Source of the DNA: Mucilaginibacter gossypiicola
Lineage (GTDB): Bacteria > Bacteroidota > Bacteroidia > Sphingobacteriales > Sphingobacteriaceae
Direction of reading: 5' to 3'
DNA: 64,000 nucleotides
NCBI RefSeq assembly: GCF_900110105.1
Contig: NZ_FOCL01000006.1
Location: 353,384 to 417,383 of the forward strand
The position numbers and the translations under genes were made by a program. Positions 1-6,302 of this stretch are shown here, piece after piece; within the stretch, counting starts at the first letter, position 1; each line of letters opens with the position of its first letter. Below the pieces are notes generated by a model. The model searched no databases. It saw only the letters and a list, made by a program, of their open reading frames with translations, and was not told where the DNA came from.

Positions 1-1
1 C

Positions 2-322
2 GAGTATTTGGGGTTAAAGAAAAATCAAAATTTCGATAACAATTCCTTTACATTAATCGTTACAAATAAAGGAGCTGATGCTTATCCTAAATTGATTTAT
101 TTAATAGTGCAGAAATACCTCTCCAACATATCAACCCAAAATAAACGGAGCCCCCATGTGCTCAGGCATACGTTTGCAACTACGATGTTAAATAATGGTG
201 CCGATTTAAATTCAATTAAAGAACTTTTGGGTCACGCTAACCTCAGCGCAACCCAAATTTACACACATAATTCAGTTGAACGACTAAAATCTATTTATAA
301 ACTCGCCCATCCAAAGGCTTAA
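2..322 (+). CDS. Tyrosine recombinase, Xer type, C-terminal part (5' end outside window)
   Basis: The reading frame is open from the left edge, so only about the last 106 codons are seen; the N-terminal core-binding domain and the first catalytic arginine lie outside. The visible part carries the catalytic-domain signature: HVLRHTFAT (the H-x-x-R box), then LLGHANLSATQIYTH, which holds the GH motif and the nucleophilic tyrosine. This spacing is typical of XerC/XerD, which resolve chromosome dimers at dif. A phage-type integrase is less likely because the C-terminus is short and the gene sits directly upstream of hpf in the same orientation (12-base gap), a housekeeping context. Whether it is XerC or XerD cannot be told from this fragment. 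Confidence 0.85.
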   Translation, partial: EYLGLKKNQNFDNNSFTLIVTNKGADAYPKLIYLIVQKYLSNISTQNKRSPHVLRHTFATTMLNNGADLNSIKELLGHANLSATQIYTHNSVERLKSIYKLAHPKA

Positions 323-334
323 AAAGGAGGAAAC

Positions 335-682
335 ATGAAAATTACAGTGCAGTCAATTCATTTCACCGCAGACAGGAAACTTTTAGATTTTATTCAGAAG
401 AAGGCAGATAAGCTCGATACGTTTTATGACCATATTATTAGCGGTGAAGTTTACTTAAAGCTTGAAAATGTGGAAGATGAATGTAATAAGATAACGGAGA
501 TCAAATTATTGCTACCAGGAAACCAGATCTTCGCGAAAGAGAAATGTAAGAGTTTTGAGGAAGCTACCGACCTGGCAGTTGAGAGCCTGAGGAAGCAAAT
601 TGAGAAGCATAAACAAAAGAAAGCCATTGCTGATGCTACGGCCAAAAAAGCTGTTTTAACGGCAGCAGAGGACGGTTTTTAG
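335..682 (+). CDS. hpf: Ribosome hibernation promoting factor, short form (HPF/RaiA family)
   Basis: This 115-residue protein has the HPF/RaiA fold pattern: an N-terminal strand MKITVQSIHF, a helix with conserved basic residues, a central strand pair (EVYLKLE, TEIKLLLPGN) and a C-terminal helix with SFEEATDLAVESLRKQIEKHK followed by a Lys-rich tail. The family binds the 30S subunit near the decoding centre and silences or dimerises ribosomes in stationary phase. The length matches the short form, without the dimerisation domain of long HPF. The start is fixed by a strong AAAAAGGAGG Shine-Dalgarno sequence 4 bases upstream, which is unusual in this phylum. It is probably co-transcribed with the recombinase gene, and a terminator follows. 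Confidence 0.92.
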   Translation: MKITVQSIHFTADRKLLDFIQKKADKLDTFYDHIISGEVYLKLENVEDECNKITEIKLLLPGNQIFAKEKCKSFEEATDLAVESLRKQIEKHKQKKAIADATAKKAVLTAAEDGF

Positions 683-708
683 TGATATAGAGGGGCTTAC
701 ATTGAGCC

Positions 709-744
709 AAAATCGGCGGGTTTTTAGCCTGCCGATTTTTTTTT
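709..744 (+). terminator. Rho-independent terminator after hpf
   Basis: A 12-bp stem (709-720 pairing with 728-739, with one G-T wobble) encloses a 7-base loop and ends in a run of T. It closes the recombinase-hpf unit and separates it from the tRNA-tuf promoter region immediately downstream. Confidence 0.85.
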
Positions 745-752
745 ATAAAAAA

Positions 753-783
753 TTTTGACGTGGTGTTATTTTTTGTAGATTTG
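753..783 (+). promoter_or_regulatory. Bacteroidota-type promoter for the tRNA-tuf operon (upstream copy)
   Basis: TTTTG (753-757) is followed after 18 bases by TAGATTTG (776-783), which fits the Bacteroidota -33 TTG / -7 TAnnTTTG consensus. The next bases, CAGTCCC, resemble the usual initiation region. It lies about 140 bases upstream of the first tRNA. Confidence 0.7.
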
Positions 784-857
784 CAGTCCCTTTCGGGGAG
801 GTATTTAACGCCTCAAAAAAAAGTTAAAATAGTTCTTTAAAATATCAAAAAGCTTAT

Positions 858-865
858 TACTTTTG
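858..865 (+). promoter_or_regulatory. Second -7 element before the tRNA cluster
   Basis: TACTTTTG matches TAnnTTTG and is followed by CGCTCC, much like the upstream copy, so the tRNA-tuf operon may have tandem promoters. No good TTG -33 box is seen at the right distance, so this copy is less certain. Confidence 0.5.
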
Positions 866-923
866 CGCTCCGTTATCGAAAGCAACACAACGTTTAGATA
901 ATGTAAAGGCAAAATAAATATAA

Positions 924-996
<73 letters not shown>

Positions 997-1062
997 CAGT
1001 TTTTTTCGGAAAGACAATGTTTAGCTTCAATTTTGGACATTGTTAATCCGGGATAAACTACT

Positions 1063-1143
1063 GGGGGGATACCAGAGCGGTCAAATGGGACGGACTGTAA
1101 ATCCGTTGCTTCGGCTACGAAGGTTCGAATCCTTCTCCCCCCA
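1063..1143 (+). tRNA. tRNA-Tyr (GTA anticodon)
   Basis: An 81-base class II tRNA with a long variable arm (TGCTTCGGCTAC). The acceptor GGGGGGA pairs with TCCCCCC, the anticodon stem ACGGA/TCCGT has loop CTGTAAA (GTA at 1097-1099), and the T-loop is GGTTCGAATCC. It takes the place of E. coli tyrU in the same gene order. Confidence 0.96.
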
Positions 1144-1273
1144 CATATTGAGTAGGCAGTTTATAGTTCGCAGTTAGCATTAAGTTAACGGGATTGTAAA
1201 CTGCTGACTTGATTAAAGAGGTTTGAGGAATGAGTTTTCAGTAATTGAAAACAACAAACCAAAAGCTTAACAA

Positions 1274-1346
1274 GCGGAAGTAGCTCAGTTGGTAGAGCGA
1301 TAGCCTTCCAAGCTATAGGTCGCGAGTTCGAACCTCGTCTTCCGCT
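1274..1346 (+). tRNA. tRNA-Gly (TCC anticodon)
   Basis: A 73-base cloverleaf: acceptor GCGGAAG/CTTCCGC, anticodon stem ATAGC/GCTAT with loop CTTCCAA (TCC at 1307-1309), and T-arm GAGTTCGAACCTC. It corresponds in position to E. coli glyT. Confidence 0.96.
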
Positions 1347-1371
1347 CGGTAATATCGGATTTCGAATTTTC

Positions 1372-1464
1372 GATTTCGGATTTGAACTAAGCAAAATGAG
1401 ATGCCGGGCGGGTAAGTAGAAGGAGGAAAGAAAATCCGAAATCTAATTTCCGAAATCCGAAATC
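1372..1464. repeat. Word-repeat palindromic element between tRNA-Gly and tRNA-Thr
   Basis: GATTTCGGATTT (1372-1383) has two exact reverse-complement copies downstream, AAATCCGAAATC at 1432-1443 and 1453-1464. The left arm also contains degenerate copies (ATCGGATTTCGAATTTTC). The arms enclose about 50 bases. It has no coding potential and is one of several such elements in this window. Confidence 0.75.
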
Positions 1465-1472
1465 AAAAATAA

Positions 1473-1544
<72 letters not shown>

Positions 1545-1601
1545 CAGTGTTATAAAAACATACATTAAAGTTAAATTAACCTACAAAATAATTTATAGAT
1601 C

Positions 1602-2789
1602 ATGGCAAAAGAAAAGTTTGACCGCAGTAAACCGCACTTAAACATCGGTACAATCGGTCACGTTGACCACGGTAAAACAACCCTTACCGCAGCTATCACT
1701 AAAGTTTTGGCTGATGCAGGTTTATCAGAAGCTCGTTCATTTGATTCAATTGACTCAGCTCCTGAAGAAAAAGAACGTGGTATTACCATCAACACTGCCC
1801 ACGTTGAATATTCAACAGCTAACCGTCACTATGCACACGTTGACTGTCCAGGTCACGCGGATTACGTGAAAAACATGGTTACTGGTGCTGCTCAAATGGA
1901 CGGTGCAATCATTGTAGTTGCTGCAACTGATGGTCCGATGCCACAAACTCGTGAGCACATCCTATTAGCTCGTCAGGTAGGTGTACCTGCACTTGTTGTT
2001 TTCATGAACAAAGTTGACATGGTTGATGATCCGGAATTATTAGAGTTAGTAGAAATGGAAGTTCGTGAATTATTATCATTCTACGAATTCCCAGGTGATG
2101 ATATTCCAGTTATCCAGGGTTCTGCATTAGGTGGTCTTAACGGCGATCCTACCTGGGTTGGCAAAATTATGGAATTGATGGACGCTGTTGATAGCTACAT
2201 CCCAATTCCTCCACGTTTGACAGATCTTCCTTTCTTGATGCCTGTTGAAGACGTGTTCTCAATCACTGGTCGTGGTACTGTTGCTACTGGTCGTATTGAG
2301 CGTGGTGTAATCAACTCTGGTGAGCCAGTTGATATCTTGGGTATGGGTGCTGAGAACTTAAAATCAACCGTAACTGGTGTTGAGATGTTCCGCAAAATCC
2401 TTGACCGTGGTGAAGCTGGTGACAACGTAGGTTTATTGTTACGTGGTATTGAGAAAACTGATATCCGTCGTGGTATGGTTATCTGTAAACCAGGTTCAGT
2501 AACTCCTCACACCGATTTCAAAGCAGAAGTTTACGTATTATCAAAAGCAGAAGGTGGCCGTCACACTCCATTCTTCAACAAATACCGTCCGCAATTCTAT
2601 TTCCGTACTACTGACGTTACTGGTGAGATTTCATTAGAACCAGGTGTAGAAATGGTTATGCCAGGTGATAACGTTACAATCACAGTGAAACTGATCAACG
2701 CTATCGCAATGGAAAAAGGCTTACGTTTCGCTATCCGTGAAGGTGGTCGTACCGTAGGTGCTGGTCAGGTAACTGAAATCTTGAAATAA
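1602..2789 (+). CDS. tuf: Elongation factor Tu
   Basis: This 395-residue GTPase delivers aminoacyl-tRNA to the ribosome. It begins MAKEKFDRSKPHLNIGTIGH. The G-domain motifs are all present: GHVDHGKT (P-loop, about residue 19), the switch I element RGITI, DCPGH (G3), NKVD (G4) and SAL (G5). Domains II and III follow, ending in TVGAGQVTEI. The length is standard. It is the last gene of the tRNA-tuf unit and is followed by a strong hairpin. Codon use is more uniform than in the EPS genes, as expected for a highly expressed gene. Confidence 0.98.
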   Translation: MAKEKFDRSKPHLNIGTIGHVDHGKTTLTAAITKVLADAGLSEARSFDSIDSAPEEKERGITINTAHVEYSTANRHYAHVDCPGHADYVKNMVTGAAQMDGAIIVVAATDGPMPQTREHILLARQVGVPALVVFMNKVDMVDDPELLELVEMEVRELLSFYEFPGDDIPVIQGSALGGLNGDPTWVGKIMELMDAVDSYIPIPPRLTDLPFLMPVEDVFSITGRGTVATGRIERGVINSGEPVDILGMGAENLKSTVTGVEMFRKILDRGEAGDNVGLLLRGIEKTDIRRGMVICKPGSVTPHTDFKAEVYVLSKAEGGRHTPFFNKYRPQFYFRTTDVTGEISLEPGVEMVMPGDNVTITVKLINAIAMEKGLRFAIREGGRTVGAGQVTEILK

Positions 2790-2816
2790 TCATATTTCAA
2801 TAAAAAGGTTAATTTG

Positions 2817-2860
2817 AAAACATAAGTTTAGCCTTCAACGGCAAACTTATGTTTTCTTAT
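2817..2860 (+). terminator. Terminator after tuf
   Basis: A perfect 13-bp stem (2817-2829 with 2843-2855) is extended inside by GCC/GGC around a TTCAAC loop and is followed by a T-rich stretch with one interrupting C. It separates tuf from tRNA-Trp-secE-nusG, which may therefore be transcribed partly by readthrough or from its own promoter. Confidence 0.8.
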
Positions 2861-2872
2861 TATAAAATACAC

Positions 2873-2943
2873 ACGGGAATAGTTCAACGGTAGAATAGAG
2901 GTCTCCAAAACCTTTGATCAGGGTTCGAATCCTTGTTCCCGTG
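2873..2943 (+). tRNA. tRNA-Trp (CCA anticodon)
   Basis: A 71-base cloverleaf: acceptor ACGGGAA/TTCCCGT, anticodon stem GAGGT/ACCTT with loop CTCCAAA (anticodon CCA), and T-arm AGGGTTCGAATCCTT. It sits 18 bases before secE. Confidence 0.94.
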
Positions 2944-2961
2944 CTTAAGCACAATATAAAA

Positions 2962-3156
2962 ATGGCAGGCGTAGCTGAATATATTAAGGAGTCATACATC
3001 GAGTTAACCGAAAAGGTTACCTGGCCTACATGGCGTGAGCTGCAAAGCAGCGCTGTTTTGGTATTGGTTGCCGCTATAATTATTGCGCTGGTTATCTTAG
3101 GTATGGACCAGATCATTAATTATTTGCTTAAACTGTTTTATACATCACTAACATAA
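2962..3156 (+). CDS. secE: Preprotein translocase subunit SecE
   Basis: A 64-residue short SecE with one membrane segment. It starts MAGVAEYIKESYIELTEKVT, with the conserved amphipathic helix and VTWPTWRELQSS motif, followed by a single transmembrane helix (about residues 33-55). SecE clamps SecY in the Sec translocon. An upstream in-frame ATG (2914) lies inside tRNA-Trp and is rejected; the ATG at 2962 gives the normal family N-terminus. It is followed by nusG, as in most bacteria. Confidence 0.95.
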   Translation: MAGVAEYIKESYIELTEKVTWPTWRELQSSAVLVLVAAIIIALVILGMDQIINYLLKLFYTSLT

Positions 3157-3173
3157 TATCAGGGGAGAAGGAG

Positions 3174-3716
3174 ATGAGTGATCAATTGAAATGGTATGTA
3201 GTTAGGGCTATTAGTGGTAAAGAAAAAAAAGTTAAACAATACATAGATGCCGAAATTAGCCGTTTGGGCATTAGTCATTTGGTACCACAGGTATTAATAC
3301 CTACTGAAAAGTATTATCAGATGCGCGACGGAAAGAAGATCGCTAAAGAGCGTAACTACTTTCCGGGCTATGTGCTTATGGAAGCTGTTTTAGATGGCGA
3401 AACCGAGCACATCATTAAAAATATTAACAGCGTTATAGGTTTCCTTGGTGATAAAGCCGGAAATGCTATCCCGCTTCGCCAATCAGAAGTTAACCGTATT
3501 TTAGGTAAGGTTGATGAGATGAGTGCCCAGGGCGAAACCATGAACGTGCCTTACTATGTTGGCGAGGCGGTTAAAGTTATGGACGGGCCTTTCAACGGTT
3601 TCAGTGGCGTTATTGAAGAGGTTAACGAAGAGAAAAAGAAACTGAAAGTAATGGTAAAGATATTCGGCCGCCGTACGCCGCTTGAATTGAATTACATGCA
3701 GGTAGAAAAAGAATAG
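3174..3716 (+). CDS. nusG: Transcription termination/antitermination factor NusG
   Basis: A 180-residue NusG. The NGN domain (about 1-115) begins LKWYVVRAISGKEKKVKQYI and contains the RNA-polymerase-binding region with FPGYVLMEA. The C-terminal KOW domain (about 125-180) shows VKVMDGPFNGFSGVIEEVN and ends in VFGRRTPLELNY-like sequence (here KIFGRRTP). NusG suppresses pausing and couples polymerase to Rho or the ribosome. The start ATG lies 17 bases after the secE stop. Confidence 0.96.
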   Translation: MSDQLKWYVVRAISGKEKKVKQYIDAEISRLGISHLVPQVLIPTEKYYQMRDGKKIAKERNYFPGYVLMEAVLDGETEHIIKNINSVIGFLGDKAGNAIPLRQSEVNRILGKVDEMSAQGETMNVPYYVGEAVKVMDGPFNGFSGVIEEVNEEKKKLKVMVKIFGRRTPLELNYMQVEKE

Positions 3717-3727
3717 TTTGGTGAATG

Positions 3728-3850
3728 GTGAGTGGTTGATTAAGTGATTAGTTAACTGCCGGCATTAATCCAAACATTAATAAAATATAATAGAGTATTG
3801 AAATGTGTAAATGAGGTAACTTCTCACCACTCACAAAATCAACCACTCAC
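3728..3850. repeat. Word-repeat palindromic element between nusG and rplK
   Basis: A perfect 13-bp inverted repeat, GTGAGTGGTTGAT (3728-3740) and ATCAACCACTCAC (3838-3850), flanks about 97 bases. Each arm is extended by degenerate words (GTGAATG, TTCTCACCACTCAC). It fills most of the 199-base nusG-rplK gap. There is no ORF and no T-run, so it is not an ordinary terminator. Confidence 0.75.
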
Positions 3851-3915
3851 TAAAACCTTAAATGTTACTTAGCTTCCACTTACTAACATTGAGTTTATAA
3901 TTAAAGTAAATTAAA

Positions 3916-4356
3916 ATGGCAAAAGAGATCGGTGCAATGGTTAAGCTGCAAGTTAAAGGCGGCGCCGCAAACCCATCACCACCAATTGGCCCAGCATTGG
4001 GTGCAAAAGGTGTGAACATCATGGAGTTTTGCAAACAATTTAATGCACGTACCCAGGACAAAGCTGGAAAAGTATTGCCTGTTTTGATTACTGTTTATGT
4101 TGACAAATCATTCGAATTTATCATCAAAACCCCTCCCGTTGCTATCCAGTTATTGGAAGCTACCGGTTTAAAGAGTGGTTCTGCTGAGCCTAACCGTAAA
4201 AAAGTTGCCAGTGTTAACTGGGAGCAGGTTGAGACTATAGCAAAAGATAAAATGGTTGACTTGAACGCGTTCACAGTTGAATCGGCCATGAAAATGGTGG
4301 CAGGTACTGCCCGCAGCATGGGAATTACCGTATCAGGTACAGCTCCCTGGAATTAA
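3916..4356 (+). CDS. rplK: 50S ribosomal protein L11
   Basis: A 146-residue L11 with the N-terminal domain motif VKLQVKGGAANPSPPIGPAL, site of thiostrepton and GTPase-centre contact, and a C-terminal rRNA-binding domain containing GTARSMGI. It binds 23S rRNA helices 43/44 with L10-L12. The length is close to the family norm (about 141-147). It opens the rplKAJL cluster; the upstream gap is filled by a palindromic element. Confidence 0.97.
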   Translation: MAKEIGAMVKLQVKGGAANPSPPIGPALGAKGVNIMEFCKQFNARTQDKAGKVLPVLITVYVDKSFEFIIKTPPVAIQLLEATGLKSGSAEPNRKKVASVNWEQVETIAKDKMVDLNAFTVESAMKMVAGTARSMGITVSGTAPWN

Positions 4357-4384
4357 TTAATTTATACAAATCAGTTTAAAGACA

Positions 4385-5083
4385 GTGGCAAGATTAACAA
4401 AAAATCAAAAAGTGGCACTCTCCAAAATTGAGGCAAACAAATCGTACACATTAGAAGCTGCATCAGCTTTGGTAAAGGAATTAACCCTTACTAAATTTGA
4501 TTCATCAGTTGATATAGACGTTCGTTTAGGTGTTGATCCACGTAAAGCCAATCAAATGGTACGTGGTATTGCAACATTACCTCATGGAACCGGTAAAACT
4601 GTACGTGTATTAGTTCTTTGTACTCCTGATAAGGAGCAAGAAGCTAAAGACGCAGGTGCAGATTACGTAGGTTTGGATGATTATATTGCCAAGATTGAAG
4701 GCGGATGGACTGATGTTGATATTATCATTACTATGCCAAGTGTTATGGCGAAGGTAGGTCGTTTAGGTCGTATTTTAGGCCCACGTAACCTTATGCCAAA
4801 CCCTAAATCAGGTACAGTTACCCCAGAAGTTGGTAAAGCTGTAACTGAGGTAAAAGGTGGTAAAATCGATTTCAAGGTTGACAAAACCGGTATCATCCAT
4901 ACCTCAATAGGAAAAGCATCTTTCTCTGCAGATAAAATTTATGAGAATGCATTAGAAGTATTGCAAACAATCTCTAAATTAAAACCTTCTGCAGCAAAAG
5001 GAACATATTTCAAGAGCATTCATATCTCTTCAACTATGTCGCCAGGAATTACAGTTGAAACTAAATCAGTAGCGGGGATCTAA
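4385..5083 (+). CDS. rplA: 50S ribosomal protein L1
   Basis: A 232-residue L1 that uses a GTG start (4385); no closer ATG gives the family N-terminus MARLTKNQKVA. Conserved stretches include DVRLGVDPRKANQMVRG and GRLGRILGPRNLMPNPKSGT, the L1 signature. L1 forms the mobile stalk that helps release E-site tRNA, and in many bacteria it represses its own operon. It overlaps nothing: 28 bases follow rplK and 2 bases precede rplJ. Confidence 0.96.
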   Translation: MARLTKNQKVALSKIEANKSYTLEAASALVKELTLTKFDSSVDIDVRLGVDPRKANQMVRGIATLPHGTGKTVRVLVLCTPDKEQEAKDAGADYVGLDDYIAKIEGGWTDVDIIITMPSVMAKVGRLGRILGPRNLMPNPKSGTVTPEVGKAVTEVKGGKIDFKVDKTGIIHTSIGKASFSADKIYENALEVLQTISKLKPSAAKGTYFKSIHISSTMSPGITVETKSVAGI

Positions 5084-5085
5084 TC

Positions 5086-5604
5086 ATGAATAAAGAAGAA
5101 AAATACGACCTTGTTGTAGCCCTTACTGAGCAAATCAAAGAGTATGGTAATTTTTATATCACTGATACCTCTGATTTAACTGTAGCTAAGATCAATAATA
5201 TCCGCCGTAAATGTTTCGAAAACGACATTACAATGCAGGTAACCAAAAATAGCTTGATTAAAAAAGCTATGGAAGCTGCAGGCGGTGATTTCAGCCCTAT
5301 ATATGATGTATTAAAAGGTTCATCATCAATCCTTTTCTCAAAATCAGCAACTGCACCAGCAAAGTTGATTAAACAATTGAGAAAAACTGGCGAAAAACCA
5401 ATTTTAAAAGCAGCTTATATCGATTCGGCAGTATTTATCGGTGATAACCAGTTAGATACTTTAACCAAGCTGAAATCAAAAGAACAACTGATCGGCGAGA
5501 TAGTTGGCTTACTTCAATCACCTGCCAAAAACGTTCTTTCGGCTCTTCAGTCAGGCGGAACTACAATTGCAGGCCTTGTAAAAACATTACAGGAAAGAGG
5601 TTAA
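5086..5604 (+). CDS. rplJ: 50S ribosomal protein L10
   Basis: A 172-residue L10, the base of the L12 stalk. The N-terminal rRNA-binding domain contains KINNIRRKCFENDITMQVTK and NSLIKKAMEA. The C-terminal helix (about 135-172) offers L12-dimer binding segments. It starts 2 bases after the rplA stop, so translation is probably coupled. The family can autoregulate rplJL translation; no leader long enough for the E. coli-type site exists between rplA and rplJ. Confidence 0.96.
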   Translation: MNKEEKYDLVVALTEQIKEYGNFYITDTSDLTVAKINNIRRKCFENDITMQVTKNSLIKKAMEAAGGDFSPIYDVLKGSSSILFSKSATAPAKLIKQLRKTGEKPILKAAYIDSAVFIGDNQLDTLTKLKSKEQLIGEIVGLLQSPAKNVLSALQSGGTTIAGLVKTLQERG

Positions 5605-5668
5605 CGAACACCTCATTAAAGTTCGATAATAACAAACAAAAAGCATTAAAAGTAAAAATTTAAATAAA

Positions 5669-6052
5669 ATGGCGGATTTAAAAGCGTTTGCTGAACAGTT
5701 GGTAAACTTAACAGTAAAAGAAGTAAACGAATTAGCTCAAATATTAAAAGACGAGTATGGTATTGAGCCTGCTGCTGCTGCTGTAGCAGTTGCTGCTCCT
5801 GCTGCTGACGGTGGCGACGCTGCTCCAGCTGCTGCTGAGCAAACTGCATTTGACGTTATCCTGAAAGAAGCAGGTGGCGCTAAATTAGCAGTTGTTAAAT
5901 TAGTAAAAGACTTAACTGGCCTTGGTTTGAAAGAAGCTAAAGATCTTGTTGACGGTGCACCAAAAGAACTTAAAACTGGTGTAACTAAAGAAGAAGCTGA
6001 ATCTTTGAAAAAACAATTAGAAGAAGCCGGAGCAGTAGTTGAGGTTAAGTAA
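5669..6052 (+). CDS. rplL: 50S ribosomal protein L7/L12
   Basis: A 127-residue L7/L12: an N-terminal dimerisation domain (ADLKAFAEQLVNLTVKEVNE), a long Ala/Pro-rich hinge (about 32-57) and a C-terminal factor-binding domain with KLAVVKLVKDLTGLGLKEAK and VDGAPKELK. It recruits translation GTPases. The Ala-rich hinge creates long but spurious antisense reading frames. A hairpin without a T-run and a palindromic element lie between it and rpoB. Confidence 0.97.
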   Translation: MADLKAFAEQLVNLTVKEVNELAQILKDEYGIEPAAAAVAVAAPAADGGDAAPAAAEQTAFDVILKEAGGAKLAVVKLVKDLTGLGLKEAKDLVDGAPKELKTGVTKEEAESLKKQLEEAGAVVEVK

Positions 6053-6078
6053 TTTAACCTACTGAAATATAGCATCAA

Positions 6079-6103
6079 GACTCCGACCATAACGGTCGGG
6101 GTC
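6079..6103 (+). other. rplL-rpoB intergenic hairpin without a T-run
   Basis: GACTCCGACC (6079-6088) pairs with GGTCGGGGTC (6094-6103), 10 bp with one T-G pair, around loop ATAAC. The following bases TATTGCTGTTT are not a convincing T-tract. It could attenuate rpoBC transcription or be an RNase processing site, as the same gap does in E. coli; neither role is shown. Confidence 0.6.
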
Positions 6104-6152
6104 TATTGCTGTTTATAAAGGTTTGGAGTGCAGATATCCGATAGGAGATGGT

Positions 6153-6267
6153 AGATATGAGATTTAAGATATGAGATTTTTGCCGCTTGCGTTAGCGGTA
6201 TCTGTCTGAATCGTATTTCTGTTCTCAAGTCCAATGCTCATGTCTCAAAATCCTAAATCTCACATCT
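6153..6267. repeat. Word-repeat palindromic element between rplL and rpoB
   Basis: An 18-base arm starting AGATATGAGATTT (6153-6170) matches, with two mismatches, the reverse complement of 6250-6267. The left arm contains tandem words (AGATATGAGATTTAAGATATG). The right arm carries matching degenerate words. It is non-coding and fills the 3' half of the rplL-rpoB gap. Confidence 0.7.
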
Positions 6268-6302
6268 ATCAAAGTTTATTAATAAACTAAAATTTAAATA
6301 CC

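Noticed and set aside
2914..2961. Upstream in-frame start for secE
   Set aside because: It lies within tRNA-Trp; the ATG at 2962 gives the normal SecE N-terminus.
5646..6090. Long antisense reading frames opposite rplL
   Set aside because: They arise from the Ala-rich hinge of L7/L12 and carry Gln- or Ser-rich nonsense without domain patterns.
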